DNA of 64,000 nucleotides from Plectosphaerella cucumerina. Its lineage: Eukaryota; Ascomycota; Sordariomycetes; Glomerellales; Plectosphaerellaceae. The stretch covers positions 1,240,001 through 1,304,000 of the forward strand of contig JAGPXD010000001.1 of the NCBI GenBank assembly GCA_020746995.1. Direction: 5' to 3'. Of this stretch, positions 1 to 10,222 are shown piece by piece. How positions within the stretch are numbered: the first letter of the stretch is position 1; every line of letters begins with the position of its first letter. The notes under the pieces were generated by a model that saw nothing but the letters and a program-made list of their open reading frames with translations, was not told the DNA's origin and searched no databases. The translations under genes and the position numbers were made by a program.

Positions 1-56
1 TCAAGGCGTAGGTTCCTCCCAACTATGGCCGATGCCATCCCTGCTGACATCCCCAG

Positions 57-1287
57 TGACTTCTACGACGCCTTCGTGTCCATCCGCCGCGGTCTCTTCA
101 ATACCCGCTCTCGCGCCGAGCACTCGCGCAAGCGCAAGATTGTGTCTCACACCTTTAGCGCAAAGTCCATCGGCCAGTTCGAGCCCTACATTCACCAGAA
201 CCTCGAGCTCTTCGTCCAGCGCTGGGACGGCCTCGCGGCCGAAGCTGCCTCGAAGAAGCCCGGCGGCGCCGCTGAGGTCGACTGCCTCAACTGGTTCAAC
301 TACATCGCCTTCGATGTCATTGGCGACCTCGCCTTCGGTGCTCCGTTCGGCATGCTCAAGGCCGGCGCCGATGTGGCCGAACTGCGCTCCTCCCCCGATC
401 AGCCGCCCGTGTATGCCCCAGCAGTCGAGATTCTGAACCGCCGCGGTGAGGTCTCGGGCACCCTTGGCTGCATGCCTTCCATCATTCCCTGGGCGAAATA
501 TCTGCCTGATCCTTTCTTCAGCCAAGGATTGACAGCCGTCAAAGAGCTTGCCGGCATCGCCATCGCCCAGGTCCGCCGCCGCCTCGACAACCCCCCTCCT
601 GGCGAGCGCAAGGACCTCCTCGCCCGCCTCATGGAAGGCCGTGACGACAAGGGCGAGCCCCTCGGTCGCGAGGAGCTCACCGCCGAAGCCCTCACCCAGC
701 TCATCGCCGGCTCCGACACCACCTCAAACACCTCTTGCGCCCTCCTCTACCACGTCGTCCGCACCCCCGGCGTCGTGGACAAGCTCCGCGCCGAGCTCGA
801 TGCCGCCATCCCCGCCGACATCGACGTTCCGACCTTCGAACAAGTCAAGGAGCTCACCTACCTCCAGGCCGTCATCAACGAGACGATGCGCCACCACTCA
901 ACCTCGGGCATCGGCCTGCCCCGCGAGATCCCCCCTGACTCACCCGGCGTCACCATCCGGGGCCACTTCTTCCCGCCCGGCACCATTCTGAGCGTGCCGA
1001 CGTACAGCGTGCACCATTCCAAGGAGATCTGGGGCCCGGACGCGGACGAATTCCGCCCGGAGCGCTGGGAGAACGTCACTGAGCGCCAGAAGAACGCCTT
1101 CATCCCCTTCAGCTATGGCCCTCGCGCCTGTATCGGTAGGAATGTGGCCGAGATGGAGCTGAAGCTCATCGTTGCTGCGTGGGTGAGGAAGTTCGACGTC
1201 GAGCTGCGCCAGGAGGTCATGGAGACGAGGGAAGGGTTCCTGAGGAAGCCTCTGGCGCTAGAGATTGCCTTCAAGCGGAGGAAGTAA
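57..1287 (+). CDS. bphA: Cytochrome P450, CYP53 benzoate 4-hydroxylase type (5' partial)
   Basis: Haem-thiolate monooxygenase of the CYP53 type, which para-hydroxylates benzoate and related aromatics at the ER membrane. The start lies outside the window. The in-frame ATG at 25 is not the start: positions 43-56 read as a branch point (CTGAC) and a CCCCAG acceptor, and coding resumes with the conserved block SDFYDAFVSIRRGLF. Visible P450 landmarks are the I-helix AGSDTT (about 708-725), the K-helix ETMR (about 880-891), the PERW block, and the haem loop FSYGPRACIG with its ligand Cys near 1130. About 410 residues are present; the missing part would be the membrane anchor and first strands. The gene ends 111 bp from the convergent hydrolase gene. 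Family assignment rests on recognising CYP53 blocks; the substrate is inferred. Confidence 0.88.
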
Positions 1288-1398
1288 GCACATGCATGTA
1301 CATTTCTGTTCTACTCGGCGTTGGTCAAGTACAATCAATAGGCTTGGAAATTGGCAGCAATTGGAGTTCATGCAACGATGCAACATCTTCCTCCCTGT

Positions 1399-2124
1399 CT
1401 ATGCCTTGGCCTCCGCCTCCACAGCATCGGCCATCTCACCCAGCGTGTCAAACTTCCAGTCGTAAATCTCCTCCGCCCGGTTCCCCATAACGGCGCCCGG
1501 CCTCACAATCCAGCTCGACCGAATGCCCGCCTTCTTCGCCGGGTGATGGTCATGGAACTGGCTCTGCGCCGTCTGCAGAATAGCCTCCTTGCCAACCCCG
1601 AACATCTCCCCAACCTCGCGGATCATGTACTCAAAGTTGCGCGCATCAGGCTTGTAACTTCCGATGTCTTGCGCCGTGATGATCAGATCAAACGGCACGC
1701 CTTCAAGAGGTCCGGCATTGGTGCGAGAGAAGGAGGCCCGGTCGACGTTGGACAGGATGACGAGGCGGTAGTGCTTCCCCAGCCGGCGCAGGGCGTCGAC
1801 CGAGTCGGGGAAGGCGGGCCAGATACCGACCGAGGCACCGAAGGCGGCGCTCTCTTCGGGGGTCGGGGCGGGGAGGCCGAGGCGAGCGGCGATCTTGGGG
1901 TGGATGGTGGCGAGGAGCTGGTCGTAGTTTAGGTCGGGGGTCTCGGCTTGCTGCGAGGCCTCGAACTCGTGGTAAGTGGTGAGGAGGTGCTCGCGGGTGA
2001 AGGAGGCGTTGTTCTTGTCGAGAAGGGGCTGGAGGGCGTCGAGCGCGCCCTTTTCCCAGTCGATGATTGTGCCGAAGCAGTCGAAGGTGAGGACCTTGAA
2101 GTCTGAGAGCTTGAGGTTGGACAT
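1399..2124 (-). CDS. Haloacid dehalogenase-like hydrolase (type II 2-haloacid dehalogenase fold)
   Basis: Single-exon 241-residue HAD-superfamily hydrolase. Motif I FDCFGTIID near residue 14 holds the nucleophile Asp and the D-x-F-G-T pattern of L-2-haloacid dehalogenases. Motif II is ILSNVDR, motif III is the Lys in YKPD, and motif IV is near HDHHPAKKAG. Length and motif spacing match fungal haloacid dehalogenase type II proteins, which act in the cytosol through an ester intermediate on the Asp. There is no signal peptide. Natural substrates of fungal members are mostly unknown, so dehalogenation itself is not established. The gene is tail to tail with the CYP53 gene and head to head with the 2700 gene. 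The start MSNLKLSDFKVLTFDCFG fits the usual distance to motif I. Confidence 0.85.
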   Translation of the reverse strand: MSNLKLSDFKVLTFDCFGTIIDWEKGALDALQPLLDKNNASFTREHLLTTYHEFEASQQAETPDLNYDQLLATIHPKIAARLGLPAPTPEESAAFGASVGIWPAFPDSVDALRRLGKHYRLVILSNVDRASFSRTNAGPLEGVPFDLIITAQDIGSYKPDARNFEYMIREVGEMFGVGKEAILQTAQSQFHDHHPAKKAGIRSSWIVRPGAVMGNRAEEIYDWKFDTLGEMADAVEAEAKA

Positions 2125-2699
2125 CTTGAGTTATGGTGAACAAGCTGGTTGTTTGATGAACTGGTGCTCCAGACGATCTTTGCGTGCGGTCTGATGAGTT
2201 TAAATATGGTTCTCGTCGATGTCGATGGCGATGGATGAGTTGAGCTTCACCCAGAGGAACATCTCCAACTTGGCCCCACGCCCTTCGTCTTCCCCGCACA
2301 TGACATTTCACGCAGCGGGGCTTCGCCTTCACCACCGGGTCCGATCCGGGCCTGGAAAGATGCGCCCAGAACCGGGCCGGTCGAGATAAGAGAACTGGAG
2401 ATCGGAAGTGTCACCCGAAGGTCCATGATCTCTGTTGAGTCCTCACTCTCGTGATGATGTTGAATCTCGTCACTGAGGTGGTTGTTGATGGAGGTCCATG
2501 CCCTGCCGACCATGAGGCGCCAGGGTGGTGTCGTCCGTAAGACGGCGCTGTTTTGGCCCGTCTTCAGCGGCACATGTGCCGTAATGCCGTGTCAGTGACA
2601 TCAACCGACCCGAGCCTCAGGCTGAAAGACATAAGCACGGCGTAGACCTGGCCGACCAAACTTTGCCAAAACACAACCAGAACAATCTCTCTATCAAAA
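2125..2699. other. Intergenic, divergent promoter region
   Basis: About 575 bp between two divergent starts. I see no open gene, tRNA or clear repeat. It should hold the promoters of both neighbours. Confidence 0.6.
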
Positions 2700-3515
2700 A
2701 TGAAAGACAGTTCCATCACCCTCAAGACGGCCCTCGCCGCGGCTGCCATCCTTCCGGTCGTCCTGCCGGCCGTGTACATTCTCCACCTGAACCGTCGCGT
2801 CTCGAAGCAGACCACGAAAACATCCGGTCGCCGGTCGCCAAAATCCAGTCCCGACAGCGCCCTTCTCTCGACATCGCCTACGCCATGCACGCCCTTCAGT
2901 CTCCCACCGGAAGTCAAGGATGACGAGTCTGAATGGGTGCTGGCATACGAAAAGGTCGTCTCTCATCCCATCGCCGCATCGGCCCTATCATTCCCTCCTG
3001 GTCGCCTGGCTTCAGGCGACGCTGCCCCGTCTGAACTCCTCCGGCGATACGCCCAGGCGACCCACGTCGCCTTTGGCAGGACACCACAGGCCTTCGCCAT
3101 CAAAGCCTCTATCAGCGAGCCGCACCTCCGTCGGAGCTTCGAAGGGGATGTCGTTCGGGGTCTTCCATTCCAGAAGGGGGACATGGTCAATGGCGTTTAC
3201 CGAGTCGCGTACTACGGTCAGGGAGAAGATCCCTCGTCTGAACGTGTCGAGCTTGTCATCGAGGCGCCTGCTTCGTACAAAGGCCACGTTCCCAAAGGTT
3301 TGATCGTGGCTGAGGTCGTCGTGATAGATGGCCCGCTATCTTCCGACAAGGGCGATGGGCAGCTAGAGCAGCAGGTTGTGTTTGTCAACGAGACCTGGAT
3401 GTGGAGGCGCAAAGACGATCCAGCAACGTTGATCGAGGGTACTGTCGGCGGCTGGCTTCACGCACTCATGGCAGGCTGGCTCATCCTCAAAGGGATAGAA
3501 GGTGTCGCACAGTGA
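2700..3515 (+). CDS. Unknown protein with N-terminal membrane segment
   Basis: Single-exon, 271 residues. Residues about 8-30 form a hydrophobic stretch (TALAAAAILPVVLPAVYIL) that reads as a signal anchor or mitochondrial/ER membrane segment, followed by a basic, Ser-rich linker (about 33-62). The rest is soluble and looks folded: hydrophobic beta-type runs alternate with charged residues, ending in a hydrophobic helix (GGWLHALMAGWLILKGI). I recognise no catalytic motif or named domain. Codon use resembles the neighbours and the frame is open throughout, so I take it as real. It is convergent with the HET gene, 44 bp apart. No function is assigned. Confidence 0.7.
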   Translation: MKDSSITLKTALAAAAILPVVLPAVYILHLNRRVSKQTTKTSGRRSPKSSPDSALLSTSPTPCTPFSLPPEVKDDESEWVLAYEKVVSHPIAASALSFPPGRLASGDAAPSELLRRYAQATHVAFGRTPQAFAIKASISEPHLRRSFEGDVVRGLPFQKGDMVNGVYRVAYYGQGEDPSSERVELVIEAPASYKGHVPKGLIVAEVVVIDGPLSSDKGDGQLEQQVVFVNETWMWRRKDDPATLIEGTVGGWLHALMAGWLILKGIEGVAQ

Positions 3516-3559
3516 TTACATTCTGCCGCAGATTCTGACTACAAGAAACTCCCCTCTCC

Positions 3560-5854
3560 TCAGACGAGCCTGAACGTCTCGATGTTGGCCCCTCTCGCCT
3601 TCAGTGCCTCGACAGACTCCCTGGGGTCCTGCACCTGCACTTCTCTATTCAGATCCCGGAGGGTCCCATCCTCTGATTGGGACCACCCAGCTGGAAGATC
3701 CCCGAGCCGCAGATCGGGAGACAGCTCCTGGGTCTCGGTGTTGTACCAGATCCATTTCTCCTTGCCCGTGGACCAGTCGACCCTGATGACCCAAGGAGAC
3801 GGGAGGTGACCTAGGATCGCCTGCGACTCCATCAACCCGTTGACATAGGCAGGTCCGATGACCTTGTATGTTGTCTTGTTGACCGACGAGGCTTCCCGAA
3901 TAACGATCGGGTGCGGACAGCCAAGGAAGACCGCCACGATGTCGCCTGTTTCCATCAAGTCAGCTTCCACGACGAAGTCCATTAAGGCCAGCAAGATACT
4001 CACCAGTCTTCATCCCCACAGGTCCCATGCCCGCAAGACCGTCTTCCGTACAGAAGAAGGTGCAGTTCTTCTCGTCTCTCACCATGTCTTCGAGCAGATG
4101 CCCGCGAGCCAGGTCGTCATCCGTCACCTCGGTATCCCGCTGCACCAGCGACTGATACTCCTCGCCATACTTGCGGGCAGACACCCCAATGTTCCTGCGC
4201 TCCCAGACCCAGCCATAGCGCAAGGCTGTAAAGAACTCAATCGACGTCGACTTATCCGGGCGATTCTCCTCCCAGACCGCGTGCCAGGCCTTGATGATGT
4301 CAAAGATGGCCGCTGTCGACAGGTGGGAAGAGTCTTTCAACCAGTGGGCCTGGCTAATGGCGCCCACTCGGGCAGCAGCGACACCCTGAACACCTAGAAC
4401 GCCATCCCCGACGAGACTCGCGACGGCCTTCGTCCCTCCCGCCGCGCGCGCCTGCTGCGGTGTGACGGTGACCCCGACCTGCCAGTCAGGCACCCAGCTC
4501 GGCCCGTCCCAGGTTTCTGACCTCATTCCGCTATCGCAGAATTTGAGCAGAATGAGGTTCTCGTTCACCTCTAGGAACGCCATGAATGCATCCTGGAACA
4601 CCTGTGCAGCGCTGGCATCGTAATCGGGAACGATCTTCTCCGCCAGTCGCCTTGGCACAAGACCGAGCAGAGCATACACCCGATCGCGCGGGTCAGTGCA
4701 TCCCGACTGGCTCGTCGAACGCATCAAATACGACAGACTGTCCCAGTCCCTGGTGCTCGTCGCCGCGAAGGCGTGAGGCAGCCACATGGCCGGCGCCGGG
4801 TACAAGCCCCTCCTCATGGCCGCGTCAGGAAGCACCGTCTCGCGCAGCAGTCTCAAAGCACGACGAACGAGATACCACGAGACTGTCTTGTTGCCACACT
4901 GCATGATGGCCCCGTCAGAGTGGCTGGAGCGCGCGAGCATGATCTCCTGCCAGATCCATAGGCGCTGCCACCATGCATGATCCCAGAAGAGGTGACTCAG
5001 GGCCTCGCGCTTCTCTGGCGTGCACGGGTAACGCTGGTACCATTCGGGGTGGTCTGCATCGGGGGCGCGGTAGCCGCCACTAGGGGTGATTTCGAGCTGT
5101 CGGCCCATCCTCTCGAGCTCTTTGAGGGCGAAGTCGCTCGTGGGGGTTGCGGGGCCGAGCCAGGCGACGACCCGTGGCGCGAGGGCGTAGATGCTTCCCA
5201 TGCGGGCGACGTGGCGTCCTCGCTCGACCTTGTCGTACTGATTGATGCAGATGGCGTCAATCCACAGCGTTCGCGGTCTGTCGGTGTAGCGAAGATGGCG
5301 GAGGGCCTTGACCAGGTTCGGCTGCGCTGGAATCGTGAACGGCGGCGTCTTGGTCTCGATGTAGATTGTCTCCTCCGGATGACGCTCGCCCCAGCAGTAC
5401 GACAGGGCCTCAAAGTCAGGTAGGCTGTCGTCCAGCGGGACTTTTGCATCAAACTCGGATGGGTCGTAGGGATACGACGGGTCGGGATGCGTCCAGGACG
5501 ACTGGGATCCGTCATTCTTCCAGAAGAACAGGCGCCCTTCGACAGTGTGCTCGGCCTTCCACCCTTCTGGTAGCGTCTTCCGTAGAGATATCAGGCTTTC
5601 CGAGTCGACGATGGGTGACGCTAAGTCCTGTTCGGGAATTGGGAGAAAGACATGCTGAAATGTGAGTCGAATGGGATTGTCAAATGCGCCGGGGAGGATC
5701 GTGGCCAGCCGGATCTCGCCTTTCTCGAGGTCGAGGGACTCATACTAGGCCTGGTCAGCGGCTTGGGCGACACATACTCGGCGAGAATAGGGGATCAAAC
5801 CTCGATCGTTTGTAGGCTCATCGCCGCCTGTCTCGAGTCTTCTGTTGACGCCAT
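3560..5854 (-). CDS. Heterokaryon incompatibility (HET) domain protein with WW-like insertion
   Basis: Three exons: 5801-5854, 4004-5744 and 3560-3945 (introns 5745-5800 and 3946-4003), giving 726 residues. The HET domain is shown by IRLATILPG near the N terminus, then EALSYCWG, LWIDAICINQ and an RVVAWLG block. HET domains trigger programmed cell death in fungal non-self recognition. Between the first HET strand and EALSYCWG lies a WW-like segment that starts LPEGWKAEH, has the aromatic pair FFW and ends SSWTHPDP. The C-terminal exon carries the family block GDIVAVFLGCPHPIVIR and a second Trp-rich segment (WVIRVDWSTG...WIWYN). The start at 5854 gives MASTEDSRQAAMSLQTIE before the HET fold. 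The gene is convergent with the 2700 gene. Partners are unknown. Confidence 0.88.
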
Positions 5855-6550
5855 TTCTTCACCAAATTGAGATCTTCGAGCGGGGGATGCCAAGATAGAA
5901 AGAGCACACGACAACAGAATTGACGCTGACCTTGAACTCCATCTCTTGAGACGGGAGAAGTGGCGGGGTCATCAGGGACATTCATTCATCAGAGAGGGGT
6001 CTCACGTCGACCAAAGTCCCATTTTGCCCCCTTACCCCTGTGTCTGCGCCACAATGACCGACAGCCATCAGCAAATCAACGACAGCATCACGAAGTGGAC
6101 AAAGCCTCCTCGTGGCTTTGCTGACAGGCCTCCAGCCCCCTGATAGCTGCCAGTCCTGCCAGTGTAATGCACTGGCAAACGAGCTCCCAAGAAAAGGGGC
6201 GGCCTTCGAGGCATCTCGTGATGCTTACATCCTCGGACACATTCGGCGCCTGCCAAGAATGACCAAACGGGATCATCAAACTTGGCAACTTGGCATTGAT
6301 GTCATCCGAGCGTCCCACTCACCAAATCTGCCTCAGCCCAGGGACTTTTTCCCGGTTAGTGCTGGCTCCTTACCGCCCACGGTTGAAGGCAGTGTGATCT
6401 GTCAGGATGGAGACGGAAGTGTATAAAGAACCTGCCCCAACCAAGCCTCCACACCAAGAGGCTTTTGATGCTACTTGTACTTATCTGCAATTCAAACATA
6501 TTCCACCCAACTGTCACTCGGAAACCACATACTTCCCACCACCTATTGCC
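5855..6550. other. Intergenic region upstream of HET gene and small ORF
   Basis: About 700 bp between divergent starts. Contains several C4T/AG4 stress-element-like pentamers (for example CCCCT near 6027-6036 and AGGGG near 6195) and a TATAAAG at 6422. No supported gene. Confidence 0.5.
6422..6428 (+). promoter_or_regulatory. TATA box upstream of small ORF
   Basis: TATAAAG about 123 bp before the ATG at 6551. This spacing resembles that of other TATA-driven genes in the window. Confidence 0.45.
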
Positions 6551-6799
6551 ATGGGACTCTCAAAGGTGCTCGAACTCCTCCAACCCTCCCACCAGCGCGC
6601 AACTGCCCAGCAGGCTGAAACGGCCAAGGAGGCCGTCAAGGCGCCCAAAGAACACAGGAGCTCCAACAGCAAGATGGACAAAGCATTGCCAGAGGGAACT
6701 CTTGGTCACAGCGGCCCTCGTCGCGAGGAAGATGTCCAAGTCAGCGACGGAATGGCCCGAATGGACGCATTAACGCACGCCCTTTTCGTCCCTCGTTGA
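6551..6799 (+). CDS. Small hypothetical protein (82 aa)
   Basis: Candidate gene of 82 residues starting MGLSKVLELLQPSHQRA. The frame is open further upstream, but the ATG at 6551 sits in a reasonable context (TTGCCATGG) and follows a TATA box by 123 bp. The protein is hydrophilic, Gln/Ala/Lys-rich and probably helical or disordered. It has no cysteines, membrane segment or signal peptide. Small hydrophilic proteins with TATA promoters are often stress- or stationary-phase-induced in fungi, but this is only an analogy. It could be a chance ORF; transcript data would decide. Confidence 0.35.
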   Translation: MGLSKVLELLQPSHQRATAQQAETAKEAVKAPKEHRSSNSKMDKALPEGTLGHSGPRREEDVQVSDGMARMDALTHALFVPR

Positions 6800-7210
6800 T
6801 ACCGGCTTATCTGCTGGAATGTGCGGTTCCAGGGTCTGTAATTAAGGTATTGATCTTACTAGGTATTCGTCCGCGTGGTTTGTCAACCTCGGTAGAGACA
6901 TGGAGTACACTGGCGGCTCGAAAAGAGACGAAGCTGTCCACTGGGGAAACTATCACACTTTCAGGCTGGGTTGCGAAGACAGCCAAGTGATAATCAAATG
7001 TACCTATCCATACTGAAACCTGGCCATGAAACATAGGTTTCTACCAATTGCCCCGACGTTTGATCCACCATCCAGAGCATCATCATGCCCCCTGTCTCTC
7101 ACAAGTTGTGAACGCAGAATAGGTACCATCTTAATGAACAATCATCTCCATACTGCTATTCTACTATGAATCGTGGCTAGTTACAATGTTCCCGACGGTG
7201 GGTCTCGTAT
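6800..7210. other. Intergenic, 3' flank of P450 gene
   Basis: About 410 bp of lower-GC sequence between two gene ends. Nothing recognisable beyond likely 3' untranslated sequence. Confidence 0.5.
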
Positions 7211-9162
7211 CTAGAGCAGACTTCCATCACTCTCCTCCCATGGGTGTGTCTCCTCGATCGACATGATCAAAGCCCTATGGCCAGATGACCGCGGCGTGAT
7301 CCTGTAACGATACGGCTGCGGGTGGCTCACCACTCCAGGGGTGAACTTGACTTCAGGCTGTATCTCAACCCCGCCTTCGACGGCTTTCCCGATATCAAAC
7401 ACCGCCAGCGATTGTGCAATACTCAGGTACAGGGCGTTATCAGCCAGGAGTCGCCCGGGGCAGATGCGCCTCCCAAACCCGAATACGAACTGACTGGGGT
7501 CGGGTGCGGGCTCTTGTCCCATGAATCGCTCGGGCATGAATGCCATCGGATCTTCGTACATGTCCGGATCGTGGGTGAAGTGCCTCAACTATGTTAACGG
7601 TGGGCTTCCCGATACCTATGTATGATTAGACTCACCAGACGTTGGCAAAAAGCATGGAGCCTTTCGGGATGAAGTACCCAGCAAATATGTCATCCTCGAT
7701 GCTCATGTGAGGCAGTCCCATTGGCGCCACGGGGTGCCATCGGAGAACCTCCTTGACAATCGCCTCAACATACGGCAACGCTGAACGGTCATCAGTAGTG
7801 GGCAACCGATCTGCGCCGACGACCCGGTCAATCTCTTCCTGCGCCTTCTTTTGGACATCTGGGAAGAGAATCATAGCCAAAAAGAAACACTCAATGGATG
7901 ATACGGTCTGTGCAAGTCAATACTTGCATCGTAATCTGTCAAGGGGGTGTGTTGAGACAGCAACTCACGGTATCTGCACCAGCAGTGTACAACGACATGG
8001 CCGACCACTTGTTCGTCCACTTCTCTTCATCGGTAGAGTCGCCAGCTTCCAAGAGCCTTGCCAGGAAGGACTTGTCGTTCTTGCCCCTGGCCAGCTGCTG
8101 CTTGACAAACGCGTATGGCTTTTCGGCCACCTGGGTGAGTTCAGCTCCCCACTGACGTGCGGCCCGCTTGAAGCCGGCTCCAGGCAGCCAGTCAGGGACA
8201 AACTTCACTGTAAGGCCATCAGCAGAGTATTCACTTATGACAGGGAACATGAGACCAACAGATGGGGAGGATGTCGACCATGAACGCCCCAGGTACAGCA
8301 GCGCGGGCAAACTTGTCCATGGCATCGCCCGCCATGTCGATCAGAATATCGTGACCCAGGGGTTCCGCAGTGTATCCGTATGCGATCTTCAGGATGACCG
8401 ACCCTGAGGCTCTAAACGAGGTGTCAGTCTTTCTTCCTCCACCGGGGTCAAGTCGCACAGTGGTGAGACAAGTCTCAAGAACAGAACACTGACTTTCGGA
8501 TATGATCGAACAGGTTGTCTGGGGACCGCAAGACATGGAGCAAAAAGTGCCCCACCTCGGCTTCTTGAAGGTTGTTGTACTGAGCGGCGGCTGCCTTAGA
8601 GCCGATGATGCGGCTCATGTTCTTGCGGTAAGTCCGAAACCTCGAGTTGTAAGGTGACAGGCCTAATGAATTCTCCCATCCTACCCTGCAAGGGAATCAT
8701 CAGCTTGGGGTCTGGCTTTCCCATCCCTGGTCGCGCAACTCACATCTCCCCCGCGAATACTTGCTTCGGCCTTGAGGAGTGCTTCGCCGACCTCTTCTCC
8801 AAGAGCTCGAAGGCAATGTCTGCATCGTTGATGATGACCAGCCTCTGGCCAAGAACGCTGACAGAACTGAGGGGTCCTAGGCGAAAAGGTCAGCTTGCCC
8901 GCAACATCAAAAACGATGTGTCGGCCGTACACGGCCGACTTCAAGACCGACCGTAAAGCTTCTTGTGCTCCAGCCAGTGGTGCGCTTCAAGAGCGTCGGG
9001 GGTGGGCAAGTCGTTGAGATTCCCGAGGAGGGGGAGGCCTTTTGGTCCAGGTGGAGGGGGCGGTCGACTGGACTTGTTTCTGGAAGCAAAGACAATAACG
9101 CTCCCAGCCAAAACGAGGGCAAGAAACGCGACATGGCCGCTGGAGAACTCGACGCCTGCCAT
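7211..9162 (-). CDS. Cytochrome P450 (O-methylsterigmatocystin-oxidoreductase-like group)
   Basis: Seven exons: 8952-9162, 8744-8876, 8494-8685, 8260-8411, 7969-8207, 7636-7907 and 7211-7583. They sum to 524 codons (523 aa, a normal P450 length). The N terminus has a membrane anchor (VAFLALVLAGSVIVF) and a proline hinge (RPPPPPGPKGLPLLGN). Further landmarks are WENSLGLSPYNSRFRTYRK, the I-helix AGADT, the K-helix EVLR, PERF, and the haem loop FGFGRRICPGR. All introns are GT...AG and 52-82 bp. The start is MAGVEFSSG; the longer reading starting MCRRFL lies further upstream and does not resemble a P450 N terminus. Sequence style recalls the large fungal group annotated as O-methylsterigmatocystin oxidoreductase-like. 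The substrate is unknown and no biosynthetic backbone enzyme is nearby. Divergent from the CFEM receptor gene. Confidence 0.88.
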
Positions 9163-10222
9163 CTTAGGTGTGCGGCAGTTGGAGAAAGCAATGCAGATGG
9201 ACGTGCAGAGGAAGCGACGGCACACTTTGCCAGCCGAGGCGAGCTGGAGTAATGTAGGCAGTTAAGACGATCCTCCCAGGCGCTGATGTCTGATTGCTGC
9301 GGGGAAGCGAATCCCTGTCTCGGGGACTCTCCTCGCTCCTGTGCTGCATGTGAGATTTAGGAGCGTCCACGCAGCCATTCCAGCTTCAGGGGCCTGCATA
9401 CATCGTTCGTCCAGCTGCCAGTGCAGGGCTTCGAAGTCAGGGGTGTCCCGACCAGTCATTGAGAACACCCGCTGTAAGCGACTTGGATCGACAACCCCCA
9501 CGATGTTACCATCCAGTATATCCGGGGCTCGGGCCGACCAGTCCCGCCAGCTGGGTATTGTCGATCTATCCTTCCAGAGCAGGCATCGCCAGTGGCAATT
9601 TTGGTTTTGAGGCTCAGCTCCTGATTTTTCATATTTCTGTCCCTAGGCAACGGCGCAGCTTGGCGACGATCTGTTCCTCGCGTGATATTTCCAGTGACAC
9701 ATTGCAACGGCCAGCCTCCCGCGCCAACGTCGGAGGAGCGTCGGCGCCGTTTCATTGACCCGCTCACTGGGAAAAAGAAATGTCTTCCTAAAGTCTGTCG
9801 TCAATGGCGGTCGCTTTTTTGGGGAAAAGTAAGCTTTCTGCTGATCATTTCCCACGGCTATCCCCTGTACCGACCCCTGTAACCGACCCGCGGATGCTTC
9901 CCCCGTCTCCGGTGGCTGCATTAGTCGAGGCCTTAGTTGTCACTTCTCGCTTCGTGAAGCTGTTCAGAGACGGCACCATATCATAGTCCTGGCCGTTTGT
10001 TAGATATGATACGCTGAATGACCACTGAGACAGTACGGGAGCCATTCTACCCCTGTATGATGCAAGCGGGCCATTCCCGTCTGTCGGCCGTTGGGTATTT
10101 CAGGCCCAGAAGCCTCTGGAAGTCCGTAAAGCACCGTTTCCTTCTGAACAACATCTTCATACCTTACTTGGTCCCTTCAGCTTTCCGTCTCCAACACGAC
10201 AATCTCAAACGAAACTTTCAAG
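9163..10222. other. Intergenic, divergent promoter of P450 and CFEM receptor
   Basis: About 1.06 kb. No supported gene; short ORFs here have no family resemblance. Confidence 0.5.

Noticed and set aside
25..56. ATG at 25 as the start of the first P450
   Set aside because: Positions 43-56 form a branch point and a CCCCAG acceptor, and P450 homology starts right after. The ATG is intronic.
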